Source: Glebionis coronaria
Lineage: Eukaryota; Streptophyta; Magnoliopsida; Asterales; Asteraceae
Reading direction: 5' to 3'
DNA length: 64,000 bases
NCBI GenBank assembly: GCA_025667525.1
Contig: CM046882.1
Coordinates: 27,741,394 to 27,805,393, forward strand
The notes below the pieces were generated by a model. It was not told where the DNA came from. It searched no databases and worked only from the letters and a program-made list of their open reading frames with translations. This document shows, piece after piece, positions 34,401-45,003 of this stretch (the first letter of the stretch is position 1; each line of letters opens with the position of its first letter). The position numbers and the translations under genes were made by a program.

Positions 34401-36348
34401 TCGCTTTTTAGAAAGATATGTGATTATTTTTGTTGGGAAGTTAGCGTAACTTCAAATGTTTTGGCAGGTTGGGTCTGTTGCAAAAACAAGCAGATTATTG
34501 CTGTGTGAGGCAACTGCGGTGGTAATGGAAAAATGCTTTCATCTTTTGGGGATCACTCCGGTATGCATTATTTATATTAGTAGATTCTTCTTTTGATATA
34601 TATAGTTACTTGGGCTGGTTTATATTTTGCTACCATACTGTTGAATCAGTTCATGCTTATAAACTATTTTTTATTTTTTACTGGAAATATGAGCTCATTA
34701 CCGTAAATTGGTTTAGGTGTATTCTGGAGACATTAAAAGTGCCAAACTCGGGGATAAAGCCAAGCCATTTGGATATCTATCATACTTGAGACAACGATTG
34801 GGTGTAAATGAACCAAAGGATCTTGTCATCACTCCTGTTTCTGTTGCTAGGTAACTACTTTTTTCATGCACTTCAAGTAAATTATAGTGTTGTTTGCATA
34901 GAATATATATAGTTCTTTTGAAATGTGAGAAATCAAGAAAAAGACAATTTGTAACCTTGATTCATGTATTTTCATGCACTTCAACCAAACGAGACACAAC
35001 CATCTTTTAGTGACTTGTTTATATGTATTGTAAAATTTAAAAAAAGTATGTTCTATTTTTTACTTAAACAAAAGGTTTGGTTCGATATCAAAATGCTGCC
35101 CATCATGCATTTCAATAAAGGAGTTAAATAGGGGAATTGTGTCTTTTCATTGGTTTTGGATATGTTTGATTGAAGAGAAATTAGCTGTTGCGGTATTTTA
35201 TTTGCAAGACAGATGATTTAGTAGAATTATTATTGAAACGAGTCACAGGACTTTCACTTTATGCTCTCAGTTACATAATAATGTTCAGATAAAGAAAGAT
35301 TATATGAGGGAATAGATGTTTCCTTAATCTGTCTTGCAGACGTGATTTTTCACGTCTAGTGTATCAATGCCAGGACTTTGCATAACTTGGTGCTGTTGAA
35401 AACCAACCTACTGTGTCAATTTAATTTTTGGTTGTTTTGTTATACATCAGGGATCCACCCAGAAATTCCAGATTTGAGCTGATTGCTGTTGGTGCTGAAA
35501 GGTTAGCTGGTTCTTTTAAGAAGGGTAAGCTGTTCGGATCTATTATAGCATCAGACGAGTATGGAGTGCGACCAGATGGGTGGGAGCCAATCTATAAACC
35601 TGATTGTGGGTATGTCTCGTTACTAAACTGTGACTGGTTTGATGCCGAGGATATGATCAAGCATGGGCATGTATACCCTCGAAATCCAAGTTCACATCAT
35701 ACAGTCCCACTCTCTCCTTCTTTCTCCATTCGTATGGAACTATTTGTTGAAACTGAGGAGAAGGATTCATTTTTTCAACTTGGCTATGAAGGTCGTGAGA
35801 TAGACTTCTCAGAGTTTGTGGGGAAGAATGCACCAGATGGTGCGTGTAAAACGCTGAGTGTTAAAGGTAAAGATTTTGTTGCACGCCTTTATTACATCTT
35901 GTTGAAAGACGCGGTGGACGTTTCTTTACAAGTAACATTTCATTGGGATGCTGCTCCGGATCGAGATGCTCTACAAGTTCATGGTGGAATATATGCCTTT
36001 TATGGAGAAGACTTTCCGTACAGTAGTGATGTCATAGTTAAAGGTTTCTATAAGGCACCCCTCTTCAAACCTGATGTTGGTTATTGTTTATGCGACGGCC
36101 CAATGAAGCTCAAGAAATCTGCCTTGGCCGCACCAAGGAATGGATCCCTTATAATTGAGGCAAACTTAGGAGCTGTTGGTGCTCGTAGGTTGATTCTCAA
36201 TGAGAACATAACTTTCAATTTTGAAGAAGCCATAAGTTGTATCAATGGGGAAGGTTGCTCGGGTGTGAAAGTAGACCGCATCATGGGGGAAGGTTGCCAT
36301 CTTGAAGTTAAAGTCCATTGGAACTACAACAAAGCTCAACTTCATTGA
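31478..36348 (+). CDS. Catalytically dead arginyl-tRNA synthetase fused to a DUF6598-like domain
   Basis: Fifteen exons with GT-AG introns join into 819 codons without a stop: 31478-31638, 31715-31778, 31863-31970, 32052-32252, 32436-32599, 32676-32760, 32836-32971, 33150-33207, 33300-33369, 33458-33547, 33663-33749, 34093-34203, 34468-34560, 34717-34850, 35451-36348. Residues 1-480 follow plant cytosolic arginyl-tRNA synthetase: GDYQC (~50-54), DGIDTWAP (~119-126), DTLTRMLEYS (~157-166), and the helical tRNA-binding end with HARIR (~360) and LCEATAVVMEKCFHLLGITPVY. Where the family has HVGH, this protein has IDER (146-149), and about 100 residues of the core are missing between exons 4 and 5, so it should not charge tRNA. 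Residues 521-819, in one exon, look like the plant DUF6598 beta-rich domain (moderate certainty). The first exon may start at an acceptor at 31,505 instead of the ATG. Intact frame suggests selection. Confidence 0.8.
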
Positions 36349-36458
36349 TACCTATCTGGTTTATATGCTATGGTGTAAAGCGTTTTTGTTTTGTACCCTC
36401 GCTGATTTTTATTGATTAATACAGTAGGATTTACATGACAGAGTATCTATTCTGAATG

Positions 36459-36483
36459 AACCGAACCGAACCGAACCGAACCG
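36459..36483 (+). repeat. Simple repeat (CCGAA)n
   Basis: Five tandem copies of CCGAA/GAACC in the 3' flank of the fusion gene. Confidence 0.8.
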
Positions 36484-36768
36484 TATGGTGAATAGTTATA
36501 AGCTTCACGCAGCTATATATATGTTACTACTCAATAACCTGTTGCACATATTATCAAGTGATGATAATTATTTGCAGCAATATAGAACTCATAAAAACCT
36601 ACCTGCCATATAAATTAAAATATGAACAAGTCATTTTTAAAAGTTTCTTTCTAAACTTTGTGTCGATACAGTGTTTCTTTTTCGATATTCGGTTAACTTT
36701 CGAGGACTTCGTCGTTAATTTATACTCACAAATGGTAATGGTCAGACGAACCCCCGCATCAATGCAAG

Positions 36769-37152
36769 TAGGGGTGTGATTCGCGTTGACCCGGTCGAGT
36801 TTGGGTCAACTCAGGTTGAGACCAAAAAATTCATATCCAAACCCGAGCTTAATTAGAACTCGGGTCACTCGGGTTCGGGTCGGACCAATTCGGGTTCGGG
36901 TCAACTTGAATATAAGTAAAAAGTCAAAAAGTATATTTTCATTGTAAAAAGTGTTAGGGGTCACGTTGGGTTAGTCAGGTTCGACTTAAGTCGGATCGGG
37001 TCAATTCGAGCCGAGGCCAAAAAAAATAAACTCGAAATCGACCTTATTTAAAACTCGGGTTAACCCAAATTGACTTGAGAGACCCGACCCAAATAGACCT
37101 TATTTAAAACTCGGGTTAGTCGCATTAACCTGAATATGTTTTTAGACCCCTA
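36769..37152. mobile_element. hAT-type MITE, 384 bp
   Basis: Begins TAGGGGTGTG and ends AGACCCCTA, flanked by the exact 8-bp duplication AATGCAAG (36,761-36,768 and 37,153-37,160). The body is rich in GGGTC/GACCC words. It sits between the fusion gene and the partial copy of its last exon. Confidence 0.85.
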
Positions 37153-37260
37153 AATGCAAGCATGAATAGAGAAGATGTTCCTCTTTGAATTCTGTAGCTC
37201 TGTCTTTTTCATAACTTCATAAGTCATAACTTTAATGGTATGTGCTCTAAGAGTGGGCAA

Positions 37261-37293
<33 letters not shown>

Positions 37294-37350
37294 TTTTTAA
37301 TTATAATCATCACTTCATTAGAATAATAGGATTATTATTATTATTATTAT
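37261..37350 (+). repeat. (ATT)n microsatellites
   Basis: About ten ATT units at 37,261-37,292 and six at 37,331-37,350, separated by a diverged A-rich stretch. Confidence 0.85.
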
Positions 37351-37447
37351 TTTTAAAACCATCACTTTATTAGAAACAAAAAGGGATTTACAACAAATTG
37401 GATGGGAGTCGAGATACTATCTGCGCTCCCACCCCTTTAGCAATAGC

Positions 37448-37720
37448 AAACCTGATGATGATTCTGGTTTACGCGCTGGCCCAATCAGGCTGAAGAAATC
37501 TGTCTTGGTTGCACCAAGAAATGGCTCTCTTGTAACTGAGGCAAACTTGATAGATGTTAATTCTCGTAAATTAATTATGGATAGCGACATAAGTTTCAGT
37601 TTTGAAGAAGCCATGAACTGTATTCTGGAGGAAGGTTGCTCTGGTGTGAAAGTTGGCCGTATCTCGGGGGAAGGTTGTTATTTTGAAGTTAAAGTCAATT
37701 GGAAGTACAACCAAGCTTAA
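37448..37720 (+). pseudogene. Partial copy of the fusion gene's last exon
   Basis: A frame of about 90 residues ending at TAA (37,718) matches the last ~90 residues of the fusion protein: LKKSVLVAPRNGSL, then FSFEEAMNCI and EEGCSGVKVGRI. The 3' flank (ATCTATCTGGTTTATATGCT) also matches, so the duplication includes the 3' end. The rest of the exon and all synthetase exons are absent. The frame is still open and many changes are conservative, so the parent copy was probably functional before truncation. Confidence 0.8.
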
Positions 37721-37819
37721 CCTCGTTGACATCTATCTGGTTTATATGCTATGTTATTTTGTTATGTTATATCATGATGATGGCTAGACAATTTTTTGAT
37801 GTTAGAATACGATCACCTA

Positions 37820-38385
37820 TTCAATATTTACAATATTTTGCTAATAGATGAAACGAACATAAAATTCATACCCACACCAATCACCGTAAACCACTACTGC
37901 TGTACGTCGTATAAGCTAATGCAATAAGAGTGTTCCTAAAACAATAACTGGCTCATGGATTGAACTCAACTTACAACTAAAACTTCCGGGTGTCCTCAAC
38001 TTTTGTCCAAATGATCTCATGATGACAATTTATGAAATGGTGGAAAATAGTATAGCTTCATAGAGTCGCCCCTGGTTAAGTCAAAAAGGGAAGGTCAAAA
38101 AATATCTTATCAAAAATTTCTCAGAGGACATGAAGACTGTATATCATGTCTTACAGTGGACTAAATTGATATGTTCTCGGGTTAGCTATCCAAAAAAGTT
38201 TACAAAATCAGGGCAAGATAAGTGTGGTATAAGTAAAGTACTCTTCTGTTCCACTTATGTGACAAATGCATGATCTAGTCACTTGTTCTTCGAATCTACG
38301 CATAACTAGTATGGGAGGAGACAAAACGAGAGATGAATGCTGCTTACCTATCCTGTGATTAGAAGAATGTTGTTCAACCTTTGTT
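37820..38385 (+). repeat. 0.5-kb dispersed duplication, copy 1
   Basis: Similar over about 550 bp to 62,237-62,750 in the same orientation. Landmarks are CAATATTTTGCTAATAGA, TATGAAATGGTGGAAAATA, TCATGTCTTACAGTGGACTA and GATTAGAAGAATGTTGTTCA. No known element recognised; copy 2 has a longer open frame (62,319-62,531). Confidence 0.75.
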
Positions 38386-38965
38386 TTGTCACTTCAAATT
38401 ATATCCTAGCTTTGCTAACTACTCAAAACTTGGTCAGATTAGTTAAGACTATTGCATCAAAATCACCGATCCAAAATCAGTTCACAATTCAAAATTTCGA
38501 TACCAATACCACCAATACAAATACGAAAAACAATAACAATGTGTAGGTGCTGCTAACCACTAAACTAATAAACACTAACAACCCAAGTTTACAAATGAAC
38601 CAAGAAATATCAAACCCGAATATATCCAAACATAGTCATGTACTATCTACTTCATAAATCGGACAAAACAAAACCTGCAATTTCTGGAATTTTTCCAAAA
38701 TAAACCTACCCGAACAAAATCTGTAAATGACCCAAGAATATGATACAAAATTACTCAACATCATTCATCAACTTCTTCATTCCAAAACAATATAATGAAG
38801 TCATAGTTTTCGCAAATACGATACAATTGTGTTAATAGTAATATAAGAAGGAAAATAACCAAACAATGTCAATACAAATAACATACTACATATCCCTACT
38901 CGTCATTAGATGACAATGAATATTCATTTTACCATTACCATCTTTGCGGCTAGATCCAGGGTTCA
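38386..38965. other. Intergenic, no gene recognised
   Basis: AT-rich stretch with ACC/AAC-rich short words near 38,500. Nothing identified. Confidence 0.4.
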
Positions 38966-39307
38966 TCACTTGGTAGTAACTGTTAAGGTCGGGAAAAGGG
39001 TTGGGAAGGGGAGCAGATATTGGGACGGGAGGGGGAGCAAAAATAGGGACGGCAACAAGATCAGAAGGAACAGTGGGAAAGGAGAAACCACATTCTTGTG
39101 TTTGTTGCCCAAGACAGTTTCTACACTTTGCAAAGCCTCCTCGGCTGCTTTTTTCCAGATTTCATTATCCGCAGCCTCTTGCCTCATCATCTCCATAACA
39201 TATTTCCGGGCACAATGATCTTGGCTGATGCAAGAACTGGAGCTAGTACTGAGTAACCTCCTGCCCACACCCGGTACATTCACGATTGTTGCTTTTAGTA
39301 ACCTCAT
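38966..39307 (-). CDS. Hypothetical open frame, 113 aa
   Basis: Minus-strand frame beginning MRLLKATIVN and followed by a Ser-rich, Arg-containing segment that looks like an organelle presequence, then a hydrophilic helix (about residues 30-70) and a Leu/Phe/Pro-rich tail. I recognise no family. Its first codons lie in a segment duplicated at 41,304, where a 2-bp insertion breaks the frame, so it may be a gene fragment only. Confidence 0.25.
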   Translation of the reverse strand: MRLLKATIVNVPGVGRRLLSTSSSSCISQDHCARKYVMEMMRQEAADNEIWKKAAEEALQSVETVLGNKHKNVVSPFPLFLLILLPSLFLLPLPSQYLLPFPTLFPTLTVTTK

Positions 39308-39700
39308 CCAAGATTTCTTGATCCGTCTTGAATTAGATAGACTTCATCTATATGTAGTTAAAAAAACAACAAAGTAAATATAGCAAGAAAGCTAATACTG
39401 AATGACGAAAATTAAAAGTTTCCGGTTATCTATGAATCAGTGGCTTCGGTGTAGCACACTTGGAAAAGACTAGACAAAACGGAGAAACGACATGTCATCG
39501 CGGCGATAGGTTATAACCGCTGCTCTATTTTTCATACTATAACTGCTGCTAAGATGGTTTTGTATATATGTATTTCCGACAAGATATATGGAGAGTTTTG
39601 GAAGTAAAAAGGAGCTTAGGTGATGGACAAATCTTTTGAAATGATAATTGCCATTATCGATAAGTGATGGCATTAAGGATTCTGTATTTTCTTCCACTTA
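39262..39700 (+). repeat. Local duplication, copy 1
   Basis: Matches 41,304-41,995 in the same orientation. Landmarks are GTAACCTCATCCAAGATTTC, TTTCCGGTTATCTATGA, CATGTCATCGCGGC and GGAGCTTAGGTGATGGACAA. Copy 2 has an extra ~280 bp in the middle. Confidence 0.8.
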
Positions 39701-40156
39701 CTGCTATATTGAGAGTAACAGCCACCATCTTTATGAGCGGATAGACATAGATCGGTTTAGAGCCGATCTTTATAGATTTACATATAGAATGGGCAAAATC
39801 AAAGAAACGATCTACCTAATGTGGTTTTGGGTGGTTCTTTTAGGAGCAGTTAAACTGGTGTAGGTAATAGATAGTAACTTTTAAATACCCCTGGTTCAAA
39901 TTTTTTCCCAGAAATTAACCATACCAAAAGAATCATACAAAAGTGCATGCTTTTCCAGAAACTGTCTAACAACTAAACAATTTGAACCCTCGTAATGCAC
40001 AAGATAGTGTTTATATACCCATTCGACCTATTCTTAAAGAAGTATGACCCTTTTGACATGAACCGACCCGTTTGCCACCTATACAAATTAGCATTCCGTA
40101 TAAAAAAGAAGTTTAAATGATATTTTAACAAGTACTTACTATATTCGAGGCATCGT
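39701..40156. other. Intergenic, no gene recognised
   Basis: Nothing identified beyond short open frames. Confidence 0.4.
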
Positions 40157-40885
40157 CAGGGCCGTCTCATCAATTTCGGAGGCCCTGTGCCATTACCCAA
40201 TGATTATGCATTTACGTAAACATCAGATCATTGATCATTAAACTAGTAATATTTTATAGCACTTTTTATTGAGATTGAACACATTATATGTTTTTCTTAT
40301 AAATATAATACATTGAAATTTTGTAAAAGATTTGAAAATATTTTTCAGAACGATCAATTAGAAAACGATCAATTAGAGTCGTGTGCAGTGTGCTATTTTG
40401 TGAAATATATCCATAGGTTCAATATATTTGTTATAACATCAAATAAAGACAATTTGTACCAAAATTATGTATCAAGATTAAGAATGTTTTCAGTATTTGA
40501 TTTGCTTTCTAGCTTTTAATAAAATAAAAGTAAAGTCCAAAAGTACTACCATGCCTTGTCAAATTATATATACTAAAAGGAAGGACTAAACTTGAAACTT
40601 TTTAGAAACAAAAAACATTTTTTATATTTGTGTCATCTTCTCCAGTAGAAAAGCCCCATCATATTCACTGCGTTAAAAACAAAATACGTCTCATCTTTCA
40701 CTACTGTGGGTTAAGTCGTTAATTTTTAACATTTTTAAACATATTTTCTTCATCAAATATCGTTTATTTAGATTAGGACATCCAAAATTTAGTGTATGAT
40801 AACATGAAGATCTGTAAACTGGAGGCCCTAAAAAAATGGGGCCCTGTGCCATTGCACCTGCGGCACATGCCAATATCCGGCCCTG
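40157..40885. mobile_element. hAT-like element with CAGGGCCG ends
   Basis: CAGGGCCG at 40,157 and its inverse CGGCCCTG at 40,878-40,885 bound 729 bp. Subterminal GGAGGCCCTGTGCC (left) and GGGGCCCTGTGCC (right) words also occur. The ends fit hAT elements, but flanking 8-bp duplications do not match, so the copy is old or rearranged. No transposase frame. Confidence 0.5.
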
Positions 40886-40996
40886 ATCGCCATGTTGATA
40901 TTTTGAACAAATCGAACACCCACTTCATGTTAAGAACTTTCTTAAAATGACCATTGCGCACCTTAACCTTGTTGAATTCCGCAAAGAAAGTTCTTG

Positions 40997-41215
40997 TAAA
41001 AGGCTGTGAAACACGTTTCTCAAAACCTATTCTCTAACCATTGGGATTGTGCCACTGAGTTGGGAACCATTGTCATTTCCATTTGTGAAGCCGCCAGGTT
41101 TAAACCGTTTAAACCTGACGGCTTTACAAATACAAATGACAATGGTTCCCAGCTCAGTGGCACAATCCCAATGGTTAGAGAATAGGTTTTGAGAAACGTG
41201 TTTCACGCCTTTTTA
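40997..41215. repeat. Near-perfect 219-bp palindrome (hairpin)
   Basis: Two arms of about 108 bp meet at a centre AGGTTTAAACCGTTTAAACCT with almost no loop. Only a handful of mismatches and one 1-bp and one 2-4-bp indel separate the arms. Flanking pieces of the coding-like repeat lie on both sides in the same minus orientation. A transcript would fold into a long hairpin. Confidence 0.85.
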
Positions 41216-41303
41216 AGATGACCATTGCCTACAAGAACTTTCTTGCCAACAAAGTATTTAAACCCTAAAGAAACCGAGCCTAAAAACAGTGGGTTTTGGC
41301 CAC

Positions 41304-41995
41304 ACCCGGTACATGTTCACGATTGTTGCTTTTAGTAACCTCATCCAAGATTTCTTGATCCGTCTTGAATTGGATGGTGCGGGTGATCTTGGATAGACTT
41401 CATCTGTACGTGTGTGTAGTTAAAAAAACAACAAAGTCAATATAGCAAGAGCGCTAATAGTAAATGACGAAAATTAAAGGTTTCCGGTTATCTATGATTC
41501 AGTGGCTTCGGTGTAGCGCACTTGGAAAAGACTTGACAAAACAGAGTAACGACATGTCATCGCGGCTATAGGTTATAGCCGCTGCTAAAAGCTCTATTTT
41601 TCATACTATAAAACCATATATGGTTAATTCTTATCCTCTCCCACCACACTCACCACCACCACCCGGTTTTGTGGCTTATGTACATGGATCCATATGAAGC
41701 TTACAAGTGTCTATGTGAAGCAAGATCCATATGAACCTTGTAAGCTTATAAGGTAATAATGTATTCGCTAGAAGTTTTGGTAAAACACAAGGCCAAGAAA
41801 GTTGGGTTTTTGTCATCGCAACAAAGTGGCCTAGTGCGTGTGCGCGCGCTTTAGATAAGATGGTTTTGTATATATGCATTTACGACAAGATATATGGACA
41901 GAGTTTTGGAAGTAAAAAGGAGCTTAGGTGATGGACAAATATTTTGAAATGATAATTGCCATTATGGATAAGTAATGGCATTAAGGATTCTATAT
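41304..41995 (+). repeat. Local duplication, copy 2
   Basis: Second copy of 39,262-39,700, about 2 kb away, with an extra segment at about 41,590-41,850 that includes a CACC-rich patch. Confidence 0.8.
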
Positions 41996-42326
41996 TCAGA
42001 GTAACAGCAGCTCTAATTGTAATTCTATTTTAGTTTTTTGTTATCATCATGAATTTGTCTAGCCGAACCCGCCTTTTGCATTTTAGCTACACAAGCATAT
42101 TTCTTATTACTAGAACCAACAACATAAAATCCAAACAGAAGATTTACTTACAAAAGTAGTGTAGAAATTAAATTGGGATTATCCAAAGATGAAGTTCTAA
42201 GACTATTTATGAAAGTAATCAAAACCATGTTGCAAATAGAAAACCCCCAACGACTTGTCTTCGAGTAGCTTTCTTAAAATCACCATTGCCCACTTTAACC
42301 TTGTCGGCAACAAAAGATGCGTAACT

Positions 42327-42815
42327 CTAAGGAAAGCCTAACGAACTAGAGTTTTTAAACAGTTTCTTTCGGACCCTCTTGGCCGGCAGCCCAAATTCTA
42401 AAAGTTTGTTCCCATTTGTTTCGGTCGCAGCACAATATACATCAGAAATCTGAATGATGGCTTTCAGATGGTTATCTAACACTACCTTCACGAATCTAGT
42501 TTCTAATCGTGCCTCTAAAATGGTCTTAAGATTACCATTGCCAACAAAATATCGATAATTTTCTTTAAACCCTAAAGAAATCGAGCCTAAAAGCAGTGGG
42601 TTTTGGCCCTCGCCAAACTCAAACACTCTTTTGCCATCAATTTCGGCCGCAACACAATAAACATCTGAAAACTGAATGATAGATTTAAGACGATTATCTA
42701 AAACTACTTTTAAGAATGTATCTTCTAATGGTGCCTCTAGTATGGTTTTATGAAAGTAAGCTGAACCCGTTTGTGAAAGAAAAACCCCAAAAAGGGTAAG
42801 ATTGATGATCATCAT
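42327..42815 (-). CDS. Hypothetical protein, 162 aa, with an internal 74-residue repeat
   Basis: Minus-strand frame from Met at 42,815. The first ~20 residues are hydrophobic. Then the unit KTILEAPLEDTFLKVVLDN...DVYC..E..GK..EFG...SLGF...VGNGNL (residues 23-96) is repeated from residue 97 with good conservation (KTILEARLETRFVKVVLDN...). The conserved VVLDN, ISDVYC and EFG motifs show that it was under protein-level selection. I do not recognise the family. The C-terminus degenerates, and more units follow downstream as pseudogene, so this may be an exon of a larger decayed gene. Confidence 0.4.
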   Translation of the reverse strand: MMIINLTLFGVFLSQTGSAYFHKTILEAPLEDTFLKVVLDNRLKSIIQFSDVYCVAAEIDGKRVFEFGEGQNPLLLGSISLGFKENYRYFVGNGNLKTILEARLETRFVKVVLDNHLKAIIQISDVYCAATETNGNKLLEFGLPAKRVRKKLFKNSSSLGFP

Positions 42816-42863
42816 GAATGATACTCAACATTTTGGTGGCTGACTGTGAAAGTAAAGTGGAAG

Positions 42864-43633
42864 TAGGGGTGTTCATCGGTTCGGTTTTCGGGTTTGTGGG
42901 TTGTATAGTTCGAGTTAATCGGTTTGAAATTTTTCAAAGTTAAAACCAAAACTAAACCAAACTAATTATATTACTGATAAAACCAAACCATAAACCAAAT
43001 TAGAATTCGGTTTAGTTTCGGTTTAAACCAAAAAACCAAATTCAAGTAAACTTCAATATATAATCTAGAAGCCACAAACAAAAACGAATTTTTTTCAAGT
43101 AAAAATGACAAATTATAAACTCTTAAGTAAATTGACAATTTTTTCAAAGAAACCTAAAGGGTTTAGAACTTAACATAAATAAAAAAATAAAGTAACGTAA
43201 AATTTTCTTTGAAAAAAGTTTTTAGAATTTATTAACTTGAATAGTCCATCTCCACGCATCCAAACATAAGTGAAACTTCAAACTCACTTCATGTATGAGA
43301 ATTTATATGAATCAAGTAGAAAAACTGTAGCTCAGTTGCTCGGGATATACATCAATGTTTAGTCTGGTGAATGGTTAATTTGAAAGACAACTACTTAGGA
43401 TAATAAGTTATAAAATATGTATATATAGTTACAAATTTCGATGTGTATAGAGTTATTCGTTTTTTTTTGTTTGGTTTGGTTATATTTTTGTCAAACCATA
43501 ACCAAACCAAACACCAATTAAATAATTCGATTCGGTTTCAAACCAAACCGTACACCAATTAAAATTTTTGATTCGGTTTTATTCGGTTTCGATTCGGTTT
43601 GTTCGGTGTCAAACCGAACACTGAACACCCCTA
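42864..43633. mobile_element. hAT-type MITE, 770 bp
   Basis: Perfect 12-bp terminal inverted repeats TAGGGGTGTTCA / TGAACACCCCTA, flanked by the exact 8-bp duplication AGTGGAAG (42,856-42,863 and 43,634-43,641). Subterminal regions are rich in CGGTTT and AAACCG words of opposite orientation at the two ends. No open frame. Confidence 0.9.
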
Positions 43634-43799
43634 AGTGGAAGGGATAAAATAAGTGCCCTAATGGGATTTTATATTGGGCTAAGAAGCCCTTTCATCCTGG
43701 GTCTAACCATGCGTAAGTTGAGGCTCTTATAATTTTGAACTCGTATTCTTCGAGTATGAATGTCGTTTTAAAATTCTGATCAATACAGAAATGATCCAC

Positions 43800-44400
43800 A
43801 ATGTGAATAAAAAATTAACATACAAAACAACCGCTTACATTATGTGATGGTATTACAAAAACAATTTTAAATTTTTAGTTATATACACTTTTTTTTTATA
43901 TAACAAAGTTTATTTATCAAATTATCGAGCGTGAATCTATACTTTCTTTTGAGAAAAGAAATACCGCTTAAAAGCCTGCTTGATTGCGAACCAAACAAGC
44001 CCAATGTTACAATTCTTTTAAAAATTCATATGATTTTATAGAAAAATATTGAAATTTAATAAACAATTTAAATATTTTTATCAAAAGAGTACTTGAAGTT
44101 ATTGACCAGTCATTGACGAAAAAACAAATTTACAAAATAATTCCTTACATCATGCGTCATATTACAAAAATGACTTTAAACTTTTAACTATCTACACTTT
44201 TTCTGGAATAAGAAAAATTATTTATCAAATATGGTGTGTATATATGTCGATTCTTTTGGGGAGAAAAATATCTTTGAAAAACCCATCTAACTGTGAACCA
44301 AACGAGCTTAATATTGCAATGCTTCAGACACACAATGATTTTATAAAAAATGTTAAAACTTAATACAAAATAATCCTTGAGGTTATTCGTTCTCTACAAG
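43800..44400 (+). repeat. Diverged repeat, copies 1 and 2
   Basis: Two ~280-bp units (from about 43,840 and 44,135) share the order TTACAAAAA..ACTTTTAA..TACACTTTTT, then TTATCAAAT..., then GAACCAAAC.AGC..AATATTGCAAT and GATTTTATA. Further copies lie at 45,420 and 47,250. Confidence 0.6.
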
Positions 44401-44609
44401 ACTAGACATTAACACACACAATCTTTTGTATTACTGGCCCACCGCAACCATTGGTCTTGCAGCCTCCGCAGCGAAGCGCGAGCTATATACCTCGTATATA
44501 TTAAATGTTGAAGGATACGACGTCATTTAGAACGTTTTAACGTCGTTTTATTCTTTGGTTTTTGTCGTTTCGTAAACAAAAAGGAACCTCACCAAATCTT
44601 TTAGAAATA

Positions 44610-44660
44610 CTAGCAGGGTACCCGCGCGATACGGCGACAGTTACCCTATGACTAAATTTT
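44610..44660 (-). mobile_element. Helitron 3' terminus, reverse
   Basis: Minus strand: a GC-rich hairpin CCGTATCGCGCGGGTACC, then CTAG ending at 44,610 and T. Body to the right. Confidence 0.55.
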
Positions 44661-45003
44661 TTTGAGAGTGAATGTTATTCGATTATTCGTCTTTTATAGC
44701 AATAATTTATTGATGACGATAGTTTTCACCTAAAAACATGTCTCAAAAACGTAATTTTGATATAGGGATACTTCTGGCGTATATGTAATATGTAATATGT
44801 GTAACTTTATTTTCAGAACTTAATTAAACGCGAGAATTGACATAACCTCTTTTGAACATTTGAATGAGAAGATCAACCTAAAATTGGTTTGTACATATGA
44901 TTGCAAGGAAAAAAAAGAGAAAAATATGATAAAGGAGATTTGTACAATGTGTTGTTTTGCTTATAAATTGTGGTGATGGGGTATTTTAATTGTATTATTA
45001 ATT

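Larger units (their letters stand above)
40920..42330 (-). pseudogene. Degenerate extra units of a coding-like repeat
   Basis: On the minus strand, three pieces match parts of the repeat unit in the open frame at 42,327-42,815. They are 42,310-42,245 (VKVGNGDFKKA-like), 41,310-41,212 (GQNPLFLGSVSLGF...VGNGHLK) and 40,998-40,925 (VKVRNGHFKKV). They are separated by stops, by a hairpin insertion at 40,997-41,215 and by the duplication at 41,304-41,995. This is a decayed tandem array of a protein-coding unit of unknown function. Confidence 0.45.
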
